Of a DNA stretch of 64,000 nucleotides, positions 9,762 through 21,185 are shown piece after piece. The stretch's first letter is position 1; every line of letters begins with the position of its first letter. A program made the position numbers and the translations under genes. The notes under the pieces are model-generated. The model saw nothing but the letters and a program-made list of their open reading frames with translations. It was not told the origin of the DNA and did no database searches. The stretch is taken from NCBI GenBank assembly GCA_946902985.2, contig OX336393.1, forward strand, positions 49,351,348 through 49,415,347, written 5' to 3'. Source of the DNA: Meconema thalassinum (Eukaryota; Arthropoda; Insecta; Orthoptera; Tettigoniidae).

Positions 9762-12700
9762 TGCACCCTTCAATAAAACATGGTTTTCTCAAGAGTCATC
9801 TACGGGGTCGTGTTCAGTCCTGACTGCGTTATACAGCAAAGTTCGCTTAAAAACAACATGCTCTAATGAATAGAAAGGTTCATGACAGAGGCTAAATTAG
9901 AAATAAAATGAATAACAAGTAGAATAAAAGAAATTTAATGACTGAAAATTATGTGCATAATAATAATAATAATAAAGAAAGAAATCCTCCTTGACTTTTA
10001 CCCCCTAATAAAATAAATAAAACACTGAGCGGTAGGAACTCGCTCGTCCAACAAAACAATGTGAATACAGCTTCACACAAAATGATAAATCATAACATAA
10101 ACTTTGGGCTGTAAGAACTCGCTCGTCAACATATTGATACAAGTCCATTTTTCCTGGTCAAGAAGTTATATAATGCGCGGTGTACTGCTCGTTAATAAGA
10201 AACTGAGTACTGATGCGAGTCCGTTTACAACTGAAACAGTCATATTGCTCACGGAGTTGCATCTTTTAAATCACACTACGGCTATGGGACCCACCCTTAA
10301 TTAATACACTATAATTACTACTGACACATGCAAGATCTAATAATATAAAAAGATGAAGAATCTCCCTGAGATTCTAGCTGGTGCCAGAGCACATAAATGA
10401 ACAAAAAGAGCATGGCGGAAATATGCCAAAACGCTCTCATCACAACTTGGGAACATAGCCTCGCGCACACTAATGCCACACGGGTCATTGAACGCGTAAA
10501 ATAAACACACAAGAAATAAAGCAAAAGCAACAAAATAGAAGCCTAACGGCTGAAAATCTATGTTTACATTTATATAAAACGCCAGACAAACAGGAGTTTC
10601 GGAAGCCACCTTACAACTATGGACAGCACCCTTTTAATCAATCAAATACTCATTATAACCGATCAGGTTTTGTGAATTTAAAACAACGTCTTAAAGTGAA
10701 GTACAGGACCCAGGCCTGTTACTAATGACAAGTCGCGTTATCTGATTTGAGCGCGCCCCTCTTGTATGAGACATCACTGCCTCAATTATCTCTCTCAGTC
10801 CCTCAAGCTAGGTGCAACTTTCATCTGGAAACGCCAACTATCTCACTCATCCACCTGGAAGGCAAGAAAACACAAATATATACCACAAGTCCAGCCTAGC
10901 GAGGTAATGAACTGGGCTGACGTGGAGCAAGTCAGAATAATCACCATGATATATTCTCGCTAGCATATCATAAAACAAGTAGTTCCGTGAAGAACTATAC
11001 AGCCTATTTTCATATGCCCTACTTATGTTAACTGCCACTATCAGCATACAAAATTTCAGTTTGATTGCTGTAATAGATTCGTAGATATTGAGAACCGACT
11101 AAATATTTCGGATGCTCGCCATGTTGGACTTTATTTATGTAGGTCCTAGATTTATGTGCTGTTACATGAAGATTATTGTGTACGTGTAGCATTCAAACTT
11201 CAATCGCATGATTAGGACACAAGAAGTAAAAACTAGATTTTAAAAATTTCGCACAGCTGCCATCTTGTTGTTTATGGAAACAATGGAAATAAATTAGATG
11301 CCAGTGCATTTACTGTACCCAGTTTCACTGCACTCGGATGGTTAAATTGCGAGAAATGTCCATGTGAATATTTATACTTCGCGTCACCACCATGTTGGAT
11401 TTGTGATCACCAGGTTATTGAAAGTCCTATAGGTGAACTTATGTCCATAGCCCCTATGAACATAAAAATATTCAGTTTGATTGCTTTAATAGAATCGTAG
11501 ATATTCATAGCCGTCTAAATATTTCGGATGGTCGCCATGTTGGATTGTTAAATGTATAGGCCATAGAGTAATGTACCATTAAAGGAAAATTATTGCGTAG
11601 GTTTATTATTCAAACTTCCACTTCGATCGCATAATTACGTCACAAGAAATAAAAACTAAATTTAAAAATTCGCACAGCCGCCATCTTGAGGTTATGTAAA
11701 CAATTGAAATAAATTAGATACCAGTGCATTACTATGTGTATAAACATTTCCTGTACCAAGTTTCAATGCGTTCGGAACATGCAATCACGAGAAAGTTCTA
11801 TTTTAACTTTCAAATTCGCTTGGCCGCCATGTTCGTTTTGTAGTTAACCGGTTTATGAAAATTGTATAGGTGAACTTCCAGCAGTGCCCTTTATCTCCGT
11901 ACAAAATTTCAGGGTGATACCGCTAATAGTATCAGAGGTATAGAATGCCGGTGAAATATTTCGCACAGCCGCCACCTTGTGGTTATGTAAACAATTGAAC
12001 GAAGTTAGATGTCCGTGCATTAAAAAGTGTATAAACATATACTGTACCAAATGTTATTGCGTTTGGTTGGTTAAATCGCGAGAAACGTCTATATAAAAGT
12101 CTCAACTTCGCTTGGCCACCATGTTGGTTTTGTAGTCACCAGTTTTTCGAAAGTCACATAGGTGAACGTCTAGTAGTTTCCTTTATCACCGTAAAAATGC
12201 CAGGGTGATATCGGTAATAGTTTCGAAGATATTGAATGCTGGTGAAATATTTCGCACAGCCGCCATGTTGGATTGGTGAGACGAAACAAAATTTGAAGGG
12301 CACGGTCGGGGTCGCCGGGAATAGTGCTATGAACTGACCGAGTTTCATTGAAATCGCTCCAGCCGTTTAGAATTTATTAGGGGGACACACACCCACACAC
12401 CTCACACACACACACAAACACACACACACGCACACACACACACGGACAAAAGGTGATCTCATAAGCCTATTTTTTCAAAATTGAAAATAGGCTAAAAATA
12501 TCACACTACGCACCAAAAGCTTGGACTGACTCTCATAAATATATCACTGGGTCGGCTCAAAACAGAACAACAATATTGCGTCCATTGACACATTAAAAAA
12601 ATACACAACAGAACTCGGGTGCAAAGTGCCATCCCGTTCAGATCTGCTAAAAAAAAGCAACTATCAAAATAATCCTGATCCGTCATAAAATTCTACTCAC

Positions 12701-14163
12701 AAATAATCTTTACCCTCCAAATTCTATTTTTAATCTCAAAATTAATTCAGTTCCATTTTTGTTATAAGGCATACCTCCGAATAATAATGCTTGGCCGCGA
12801 TTTACGCAAGCGAATGCGAGCACGAGCTGCGCGTCGCCCCGTAAAGTTGAACAAACACAAATCACAATATTTACAAATTACACAACGCTCGGCTTGTCCC
12901 ATATTTAATGTGTCAGTAAAACAAAAACTAATAATCTACATTACCAAGCAAGCAAGCAAGCAAACAAATATCTACAAAATATGTCCCATAATACCATAGC
13001 TGATTTAATAAATAAATAAATTCATTTGTAATCATTCCTTTAAAACAGCGTCAAGGAAAACGTCTGCAGCCATCTCCTTTAAGATGTTTATCTCGTCATC
13101 GACATCTTCTGGCAAATGTCCTGCTGGTTCCAAGATCCGGCCTCGTTCCTAGACGTCATCTCGTGCTGAATTAAATAAAGTTTTGTCAGATACACACACG
13201 ATATATTTCCTACTACATTCACCTATCAAGTACTAAATTCCTTGACAGTCTATTTGGTGAATTATTTCGATGAACTGGTCCTACTGGTAGTGCTGGGACT
13301 ACAAATAAATCACTGAAGTTACACTTATAACTTGACGAAAATGTTCCATGTTCAATAACATGAAAATAAGCAGAGTATGCCTCGTGTCCTCGGACACCTT
13401 ATGTCCTCAAATGCTCAAATAAAATCAACGTCACGTCCTCAGACGCACAAAATAAAGAGTGTTACGTTACGTCCTCAGACGCACAAAATCAAGTGTGTTA
13501 CGTTACGTCCTCAGACGCAAAAAAATAAGTATTCTCTCGAAGCATTCTGGATCCTTATAAATGAAACTGACTAGGGTAGGTGTGGAAGGGGATTTATGAA
13601 AAAATATTCCATAATAATTATCAGACTAGCATGCGGTCGGTATCATTGAGTTCGTAGTAGTGTGGAGGTTACGATTATGCTGTAGCTGGCTCGAATCGAT
13701 CGTGGAATTAATCTGTAGATAACTCCCGCGTTAATTTACCAGGGTGTGTTACCAAGCCGAGTTGCCGCTAAAACAAGGCGTCTTGATATTATTGGTTCAG
13801 ACTCTTGTATGTCTTTGCGCGCTTTTACAGTATTTCTGCAGTAGGGAGTGGTTAACATGACGATTGACCAATTCCCTCGTAGCATTCGATTTTCTTCTTG
13901 GCGCCAACACTCATGGTAACAGGCCATAATGTGCGTGCCCAAGCCATCTCCGCGCTAAAAGTTGCACCTGTCCTATGTGTCAAGAATATGTATGCTTCTT
14001 CCTAAAATACCACAGGAGCTTAAACCATTGTGTCCTCTCAGCCACTGATTTCTTAATATTTCCCAACACCGTCTGGCTCTCATATCTGCTGTCTGTATAA
14101 ATGTATCAAAAGATGATGAATAATTATTAGAATCATTTATACAGCCTGTGGATAAAGGGTTCA
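9762..14163 (+). mobile_element. solo LTR of the Ty3/gypsy element
   Basis: It begins TGCACCC and ends GGGTTCA, matching throughout the two LTRs of the element at 33005-49392 but visibly more diverged (roughly ten per cent by eye). A perfect 4-bp target duplication ATAC flanks it (9758-9761 and 14164-14167). It lies inside a Helitron repeat unit, whose sequence resumes afterwards. About 1.5 kb of it is stem-loop element B; without that it is about 2.88 kb. No internal retrotransposon sequence is present, so it arose by LTR-LTR recombination. Confidence 0.9.
10976..12494 (+). mobile_element. stem-loop element, copy B
   Basis: This sequence interrupts the solo LTR; the two full LTRs at 34241 and 47805 give the empty site. 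The 5' end CAAGTAGTTCCGTGA matches copy A. Internally it has repeated blocks of about 290-420 bp, each with a CGCACAGCCGCCATCTTG-type motif (about 11255, 11675, 11960 and 12255). These are followed by CCGTTTAGAATTTATTAGGG, a (CA)n tract (12390-12445) and a perfect terminal hairpin with GCCTATTTT / AAAATAGGC arms near 12465-12492. The last few bases are ambiguous because both element and target are A-rich. No ORF. Confidence 0.8.
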
Positions 14164-17100
14164 ATACCATTCATCGATTGCGATGAACCTTTGATGAGTT
14201 GTTGTGTCCACTTACGTGAAGGTTTCTAACTTAGTAAATCCATTTCACAGGAGGTTAAGCACGAGTAGATTAAACAAATGAGCGCCGACGCACGAAGCGT
14301 TTCAACAAGGTCCCGTATGCATTCAAATACCATTCGTCTGATAGCGATGAAACTTGAGTGATATGTTGTGTGCACTCCAGGGAAGGCTTCTGGCTTAGTA
14401 AATTAATTTTACAATAGGTAGCGCACGACTAGATTCAACAAATGAGTGACGACACGCGAAGCGTTTCAACAAAATCACGTATAAGTTTATATACCATTCA
14501 TCGATTGAGATGAAACTTTGATGAGTTGTTGTGTACACTTATGTGAAGGTTTCTAACTTAGTAAATCCATTTCACAGGAGGTTGCGCACGAGTAGATTCA
14601 ACAAATGAGCGGCGACGTGCGAAGCGTTTCAACAAGGTCCCGTATGCGTTCAAACACCATTCGTCCGATAGCGATGAAACTTGGGTGAGATGTTGTGTAC
14701 CCTCCAGGGGAGGCTTCTGGATTAGTAAATCCATTTTACAATAGGTAGCGCACGAGTAGATTCTACAAATGAGCGACGATGTGCGAACGTTTAAACTAAG
14801 TCCCGTATGCGTTTATATACCATTCATCTGATTGCAATGAAACTTGGGTGAGATGTTGTGTACACTTACGTGAGGGTTTCTAACTTAGTAAATCCATTTC
14901 ACATGAGGTTGCGCACGAGTAGATTCAACAAATGTGCGATGGCGCGCGAATCGTTTCAACATAGTCCTATGCGTTCATATAATTATCATTTATGCGATTA
15001 CGATGAAACTTTGGTGAATTGTTGTGTACACTCCAGGAAAGGTTTCTGGATTTGTAAATCCAGTTTTTAATAAGTAGCGCACGAGTAGATTCAACAAATG
15101 AGCGACGGCGCGTGAATCGTTTCCACAAGGTCGCGTATGCGGTCATATATCATTCATCCGATTGGGATGAAACCTTGGTGAATGATTGAGTACACTCCAG
15201 AGAAGGTTTCAGGCTTTGTAAATCTATTTTACAATAGGTAGCGCATGAGTAGATTCAACAAATGAGTGACGGCAAGCGAATCGTTTAAAAAAAATCCCGT
15301 ATACGTTCATATGTCATTCGTCCGATTCCGATGAAACTTTGATGAGTTGTTGTGTATACTTACGTGAAGCTTTCTAACTTAGTAAATCAATTTCACAGTT
15401 GGTAGAGCACGAGTAGATTCAACAAACGAGTGACAGCGCACGAATCATTTAAACAAAATCCCGTATGCGTTTTATGTCATTTATCCAATTGCGATGAAAC
15501 GTTGGAGAGTTGTTGTGCACGCTCCCACGAATGTTTCTAGATTAGTTAATCATTTCACGGTAGTATAGAGGCAGTTAACAGAAATTGAAAAAAAATATTG
15601 TGCATCCAGAAGCACTTCAAGAAACAAAATTACAACACTTTCTTTGATTAGCAGGACAACGTCTGCCGGGTCAGCTAGTATATAGGGATAAAATGGAATG
15701 TCTGTGTGTTCGTCTTTTATGCGTTCATATACCATTTATCCGATTGCGATGAAATTTTGGTGAGTTGTTGTAAACACTTCCGGGATGATCATAGGCATAG
15801 TTAATCCATTTCACAATAGATAGCGCGCGAGTAGTTTAAACAAATGCGGATTGGCGATGCGTTCATATACAATTCGTCCGATTGCGATCAAATGTTGGTA
15901 AGTTGTTGTGCACAGTCCCGGAAAAGTTATAGGCGTAGTAAATCCAATTTACAATAGATGGTGCGCGAGTAGCTTCAACAAAATGGCGTGCGTTTGTTTC
16001 AAGAAAGTCCCACATGCGTTCATATACCAATCATTCCATTACGATGAAACTTGGGTGAGATGTTCTGTACACTTCCGGTAAGGTTTATGGCTTAGTAAAT
16101 CCACTTAACAATAGGTAGCGCACGAGTAGATTCAATAAATGAGCGACGACGGGAGAAGCGTTTCAAGAAAGACCAGTATGCGTTCACATACCATTCGTCC
16201 GATAGCGATGAAACTTGGGTGAGATGTTGTGTACACTTCAGGGAAGGTTTCTGGGTTAGTAAATCCACTTAACAATAGGTATCGCACAAGTAGATTAAAC
16301 AAATGAGTGACGACGCGCGAAGTGTTTCAATATAGTCCCGTATGTGTTCATATACCATTCGTCCGATAGTGACTAAACATGGGTGAGTTGTTGTGTACAC
16401 TCCAGGGAACGTTTTAGGCTTAGTAAATCCATTTTTCAATAGGTTGCGCACAAGTAGATTTAACAAATGAGCGAAGTCGCGCGAAGCGTTTCAAGAAAGT
16501 CCCGTATGCGTTCATATACCATTCGTCCGATAACGATGAAACTTGGGTAAGATGTTGTGTACTCATCAGGGAAGGTTTCTGGCCTAGTACATCACCTTTA
16601 CAATAGGTATCGCACAAGTAGATTCAACAAATGAGCGACGGCACGCGAATCGTTTCAACCAAGTCCCGTATGCGTTCATATACCATTCATCCGATTGCTA
16701 TGATACTTTGGTGAGTTGTTGGGAACACTTCCGAAATCATTATAGGCATAGTCAATCCAATTTACAATGGACAGCGCGCGAGTACTTTCAACAAATGGGT
16801 GTTGGCGATGCGTTCATATAGCCTACAATTCATCCAATTGCGACGAAATTTTGGTGGGTTGTTTGGCACACTTCCGAGATGGTTATAGGCATAGTTAATC
16901 CAATTAACAATAGATAGCGCACCAGTAGTTTAAACAAATGAGTGTTGGTGATGCGTTCATATACAATTCATCCGATTGCAATCAAATTTCGGTGAGTTGT
17001 TGTGCATACGCCAGGAAAAGTTATAGGCATAATAGATCCAATTAACAATAAATGGCGCGCAATTAACTTCAACAAAATGGCGTGCGTTTCTTTCAACAAA

Positions 17101-17933
17101 GTCCCACAGGCGTTCATATACCATTCAGTCCAATGCGATGAAACTTGGGTGAGATGTATACACTCAGGGAAGGTTTCTGGCTTAGTTAATCCACTTAACA
17201 GTAGGTTAAGCACGAGTAGATTCAACAAATGAGCGACGACTCGCGAAGTGTTTCAACAAAGTCCCGTATGCTTTCATATGCCATTTGTCCGATAGCGATG
17301 AAACGTGGGTGAGATGTTGTGTACACTTCAGGGAAGATTTCTAGCTTAGTAAATCCATGTTACAATAGGTAGCGCACGAATGGATTCAACAAATGAGCGA
17401 CGACGCGCGAAGTGTTTCGACAAAGACCCGTATGCGTTCATATACAATCGTCCAATAGAGATGAAACTTTAGTAGTTGTTGTGTACACTCCAGGGAAGGT
17501 TTCTGATTTAGTAAATCCATTTTACTATGGGTAGCAAATGGGTAGATTTAAATAATAAGCGACAGCGCGTGAATCGTTTCATTGAAGTCCCGTATGCGAT
17601 CATATACCATTCATCCGAGTGTGATAAAACTTTGGAGAGCTGAGTACAGTCCTGCGAAGGTTCATGAATTAGTAAGTCCGTTTTTCAATGGGTGGCGCAC
17701 AAGAAGATTCAACAAATGAGTGACGGCGCGAATCGTTTAAACAAAATCCCGTATGCGTTCATATGCCATTCATCCGATTGCGATGAAACGTTGATGAGTT
17801 GTTGTGTACACGCCAGGAAAGGTTTTCGAGTTAGTAAATCCATTTTACAATAGGTAGCGTACGAGTAGGCCTATATTCAACAAATGGGTAACGGCGCTCT
17901 GAAGGTTTCAGCAGCCCCGTATGCGTTCATATA
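14164..17933 (+). repeat. Helitron internal 165-bp repeats, main block
   Basis: More than twenty degenerate units of about 165 bp in one orientation, broken at 15550-15715 by a Helitron 3' terminus and a short different segment. Units after 15715 fall into two subtypes, one with shorter spacing and a TTATAGGCATAGTTAATCCA block. Short open frames here are accidental products of the repeat. The last unit is cut by the Tc1 element and finishes at 19399-19480. Confidence 0.85.
15550..15678 (+). mobile_element. internal second Helitron 3' terminus
   Basis: It closely resembles 19465-19611: a GAGGCAGTTAACAG block, CACTTTCTTTGATTAGCAGG, then ACGTCTGCCGGGTCAGCTAG. The bases right after it (TATATAGGGATAAAATGG, then AATGTCTGTGTGTTCG) look like the start region of a related Helitron, though not with a clean TC. 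The outer element thus contains two 3' ends in tandem. Confidence 0.7.
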
Positions 17934-19398
17934 CACACATCAAAAAAAGTTTTGCATCACCTCGGTTCCCAGATCTCCGGCATATAGACGTTGACTGTGT
18001 ATATTGTATCCAAGATACAGTCCCTTTGACTGTTCATAGATGTCACTAAAACTGCTCAAAGATGTAAACAACCATGCATGAGCAGGGCCTATTAGACGGA
18101 GGGGGTACGACAGCCGATCAGTTCCAGTCATTCCACCAGGACGAAGGTACGCTGCTCATGTTGTCTGTAGTTCTACCATGCCTAGAAGGTCAATACCGCA
18201 GTTCGATCGCGTCCGCATTGTTACTTTGTGTCAAGAAGGGCTCTCAACAAGGGAAGTTTCCAGGCGTCTCAGAGTGAACCAAAGCGATGTTGTTCGGACA
18301 TGGAGGAGGTACAGAGATACAGGAACTGTCGATGACAGGCCTCGCTCAGGCCGCCCAAGGGCTACTACTGTAGTGGATGACCGCTACTTACGGATTGCCG
18401 CTCGGAGGAACCCTGACAGCAATGCCACCATGTTGAATAATGCGTTTCGTTCAGCCACAGGACGTCGTGTTTCAACTCAAACTGTGCGCAATAGGCTGCA
18501 TGATGCGCAACTTCACTCCCGACGTCCATGGCGAGGTCCAGCTTTGCAACCCCGACACCATGCAGCGCGGTACAGATGGGCCCAACAACATGCTGAATGG
18601 ACCCCACGGAATTGGCATCACGTTCTCTTCACCGATGAGTGTCGCATATGCCTTCAACCAGACAATCGTCGGAGACGTGTTTGGAGGCACCCTGGTCAGG
18701 CTGAACGTCTTAGACACACTGTCCAGCGAGTGCAGCAAGGTGGTGGTTCCCTGATGTTTTGGGGTGGCATTATGTGGGGCCGACGTACGCCACTGGTGGT
18801 CATGGAAGGCTCCGAAACGGCTTTACGATACCTGAATGACATCCTCCGACCCATAGTGCACCCATATCGGCAGAACATTGGAGAGGCATTTGTCTTCATG
18901 GACGACAATTCTCGACCTCATCGTGCACATCTTGTGAATGCGTTCCTTCAAGATAACGACATCGCTCGACTACAGTGGCCAGCATGTTCGCCAGACATGA
19001 ACCCTATCGAACATGCCTGGGATATGTTGAAAAGGGCTGTTTATGGACGTCTTGACCCACCAACCACTCTGAGAGATTTACGCCGAATTGTCGTTGAGGA
19101 GTGGGACAATTTGGACCAACAGTGTCTTGATGAACTTGTGGATAGTATGCCACGGCGAATACAGGCATGCATCAATGCAAGAGGACGTGCTACTGGGTAT
19201 TAGAGGTAGTGGTGTGTACTGCAATCTGGACCACAAGTGCTGAAAGTCTAGCTGTATGATGGTACAACATGCAATGTGTGGGTCTCATGAGCAATAAAAC
19301 GAGCTGAAATGTTGTTTGTGTTGATCTCTATTCCCTTTGTATTTAACGGTTCCGGAACTCTTGGAACCGAGGTGATGCAAAACTTTTTTTGATGTGTG
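17934..19398 (+). mobile_element. complete Tc1-like DNA transposon
   Basis: A 1465-bp element with perfect 36-bp terminal inverted repeats (17934-17969 and 19363-19398, starting CACACATCAAAAAAAGTTTT) and a TA target duplication (17932-17933 and 19399-19400). It is inserted in a Helitron repeat unit at the position reading TTCATATA in sister units. It contains one intact transposase ORF. Perfect inverted repeats plus an intact ORF point to recent, possibly still active, transposition. Confidence 0.95.
18178..19203 (+). CDS. Tc1-family DD34E transposase, intact
   Basis: A 341-aa protein, the usual length for Tc1-like transposases, catalysing cut-and-paste excision and integration at TA in the nucleus. 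The N-terminal part (residues about 9-110) is a paired-type double helix-turn-helix for inverted-repeat binding, with the GRPR linker motif at 58-61. The catalytic triad is Asp153 (FTDEC), Asp243 (MDDN) and Glu278 (NPIE), with 34 residues between the last two, so DD34E. The GGG..FWGGI glycine-rich box is present at about 188-197. There are no stops or frameshifts. The chosen start is the first ATG in frame, and it gives the family-typical beginning. The promoter is presumably inside the 244 bp between inverted repeat and ATG. Confidence 0.95.
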   Translation: MPRRSIPQFDRVRIVTLCQEGLSTREVSRRLRVNQSDVVRTWRRYRDTGTVDDRPRSGRPRATTVVDDRYLRIAARRNPDSNATMLNNAFRSATGRRVSTQTVRNRLHDAQLHSRRPWRGPALQPRHHAARYRWAQQHAEWTPRNWHHVLFTDECRICLQPDNRRRRVWRHPGQAERLRHTVQRVQQGGGSLMFWGGIMWGRRTPLVVMEGSETALRYLNDILRPIVHPYRQNIGEAFVFMDDNSRPHRAHLVNAFLQDNDIARLQWPACSPDMNPIEHAWDMLKRAVYGRLDPPTTLRDLRRIVVEEWDNLDQQCLDELVDSMPRRIQACINARGRATGY

Positions 19399-19612
19399 TA
19401 CTATTCATTTCATTGTGATGTTACTTTCGTGAGTTGTTGATCACGCTCCCGTGAATGTTTCTGAGATAGTAAATTATTTTTTTTATTATAGTTTAGAGGT
19501 GGTTAACGGAAAAAGAAGAAAATATTGGGAATCCAAAAGCACTGCAACTAACAAAGTCAAAACCCCAACACTTTCTTTGATTGGCAGGACAACGTCCGCC
19601 GGTTCAGCTAGT

Positions 19613-19884
19613 TCTTTATAAAAGGAAGATGACTTGATATTTGATGTCGAAGCAGTTTCTTTTAACAGTAATTGAGACACTTTCTTTTTTTCCACATTTT
19701 CAAGAACTCGCAAATGTTTATCGCGCCCGACGTGCTGTCGTAGGGTGAACCGTTTATCTGCAGCGACTTTGATTTCGCACACTTTACAGAACAAAATAGT
19801 TCCATCAGTTGAGAATATGTTTTCACCGAAATCTGACACATGCTGTTTTAAACGGCTTGCAGTTGACTGCTTTTGTTTTGGCAT
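19613..19884 (-). pseudogene. hAT transposase N-terminal part with BED-type zinc finger
   Basis: The start is the Met of MPKQKQSTASRL at 19882-19884. Residues about 28-60 contain a BED-like finger, with CxxC (FCKVC) followed by HVGRDKH. The sequence then runs to SSSFYKEL, where the Helitron begins. The natural continuation is at 9016 on the minus strand; the phase is preserved if the Helitron is removed exactly. The open frame that runs on past the junction into Helitron sequence is meaningless. The role in an intact relative would be DNA binding of the transposon ends. Confidence 0.8.
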
Positions 19885-21185
19885 TTCAATTGCACTGCAC
19901 AACAAAACGTCACACACCTACAACACAAATACACCTTAAAAGTCCTATAGTTGGCGGGTAACTGAGTGAACTATCAGACGCCAGTGCCGGCAGGAGCTGC
20001 CGTCAGAGCTGTCAACACTTCTAATAAAGATAAACTCGACACAAACTACATGGCGCTGAGGGGATTACCCCGTTTCTTTTCTCAGACTGGCGCAATACTC
20101 ACGTGCTCGCAAAGAAATCAGTGACGCAAACCGTACACACAAATATATCGTCGAGAAAAATTAAATCAGCTGCGTAGATAAGAAACGGGTAATGAAAACA
20201 GATGAGCTCTGCAGAACTACAGTATATGGGTTAGTCCAAGAATATTAACGCTGACATGTTTAGAAATACAGATACTAAAAACATAACTTTAACATGAGCA
20301 TTTAACCATATTCAATAAAAAAAAAAGGCCTATAAAGGTATAACACATGAAGAATTACCTAAAATGCCCCTAAATGTTAGAAAATGACTTCATTCTGCAA
20401 AATGTAGGAAAAATGCATTTTGATGACTTTTAAAAACCCCATATATCTAACATATTTATTGTAGAATACACTTAATTACCACTAAGCATCGTCTCCATGT
20501 ACTCAGAAAAGAGATGACTTTTCATCAAAATCCGGGCCCTAGATATCACCTTTTGTACGTGTATGTGTCTGTGTGTGTGTGTGTGCGTACGTGTGTGTGT
20601 TTCCCCCTCTAATAACCTCTAAACGGCTGGAGCGATCTCAATGAAACTCGGTAAGGTTATAGCACTATCACGGCCGAGCCCGAACGTGCCCTTCAAATTT
20701 TATAACGTCTCACGAACACAACATGGCGGCCGTGCGAAATATTTCATCGGCATTCTATATCTCCGAAACTATTACCAATATCACCCTGAAATTTTGTACG
20801 GTGATAAAGGACACTACTAGAAGTTCACCTATGAGACTTTCAAACACCTGATAACTACAAAACGAACATGGTAGCCAAGCGAATTTGACACTTTTAAACA
20901 GACTTTTCTTGCGATTTAACCATCCAAATACAATGAAACTTGGTACAATAAATGTCTGTGCACATTGTAATGAACTGGCATCTAATTTAGTTCAATTGTT
21001 TACAAAACTTCAAGATGGCGGCTGAGCGAAATATTTCAGCGGCATTCTATATCTCCGAAACTATTTGTGATATAACCCTGAATTTTTGTACGGTGATAAA
21101 GGATACTACTAGAAGTTCAGCTATGAGACTTCCAATAACCTGTAAAATACAAAACGAACATGCCGGTCAAGCGAAGGTGAAATGC

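Larger units (their letters stand above)
9017..19611 (+). mobile_element. Helitron, 10.6 kb, with internal satellite and nested insertions
   Basis: It starts with TC (9017) and ends with CAGCTAG (to 19611), inserted between host A (9016) and T (19612) without target duplication, as Helitrons do. The junction is proven by the hAT reading frame: removing exactly this segment rejoins the transposase in phase. The 5' end carries TGTATGTGACTGAACTCCTC. The 3' end carries GGACAACGTCCGCCGGTTC before CTAG. A second copy of the same 3' terminus lies at 15550-15678. No Rep/helicase coding was seen, so it is non-autonomous. Internal sequence is mostly about 165-bp repeats, plus a solo LTR and a Tc1 element. 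Confidence 0.85.
7998..20541 (-). mobile_element. hAT transposon, internally deleted, carrying a Helitron
   Basis: The ends are a 20-bp terminal inverted repeat with one mismatch (TAGGGCCCGGATGTTGATGA on the left; the right end reads the same on the other strand with T for G). It is flanked by a perfect 8-bp target duplication, GATATCAC (7990-7997 and 20542-20549), the length expected for hAT. Without the inserted Helitron the element is about 1.95 kb. It encodes pieces of a BED-finger/hAT transposase on the minus strand but lacks most of the catalytic region, so it is non-autonomous. GC-rich GGGCCC termini are notable. Confidence 0.9.
7955..21185 (-). mobile_element. stem-loop element, copy C, split by a hAT transposon
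   Basis: The terminal hairpin lies at 7955-7990 (TAGCCTATTTTCATTTTATG and its partner). The rest resumes at 20542 with a (GT)n tract, then blocks matching the reverse complement of copy B, including the AACATGGCGGCCGTGCG and AATATTTCATCGGCATTC motifs, to about 21185. The element therefore lies on the minus strand and its 5' end is missing or unrecognised. The 12.5-kb gap is the hAT element plus everything nested in it. The left boundary is good to a few bases; the right one is approximate. Confidence 0.65.
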
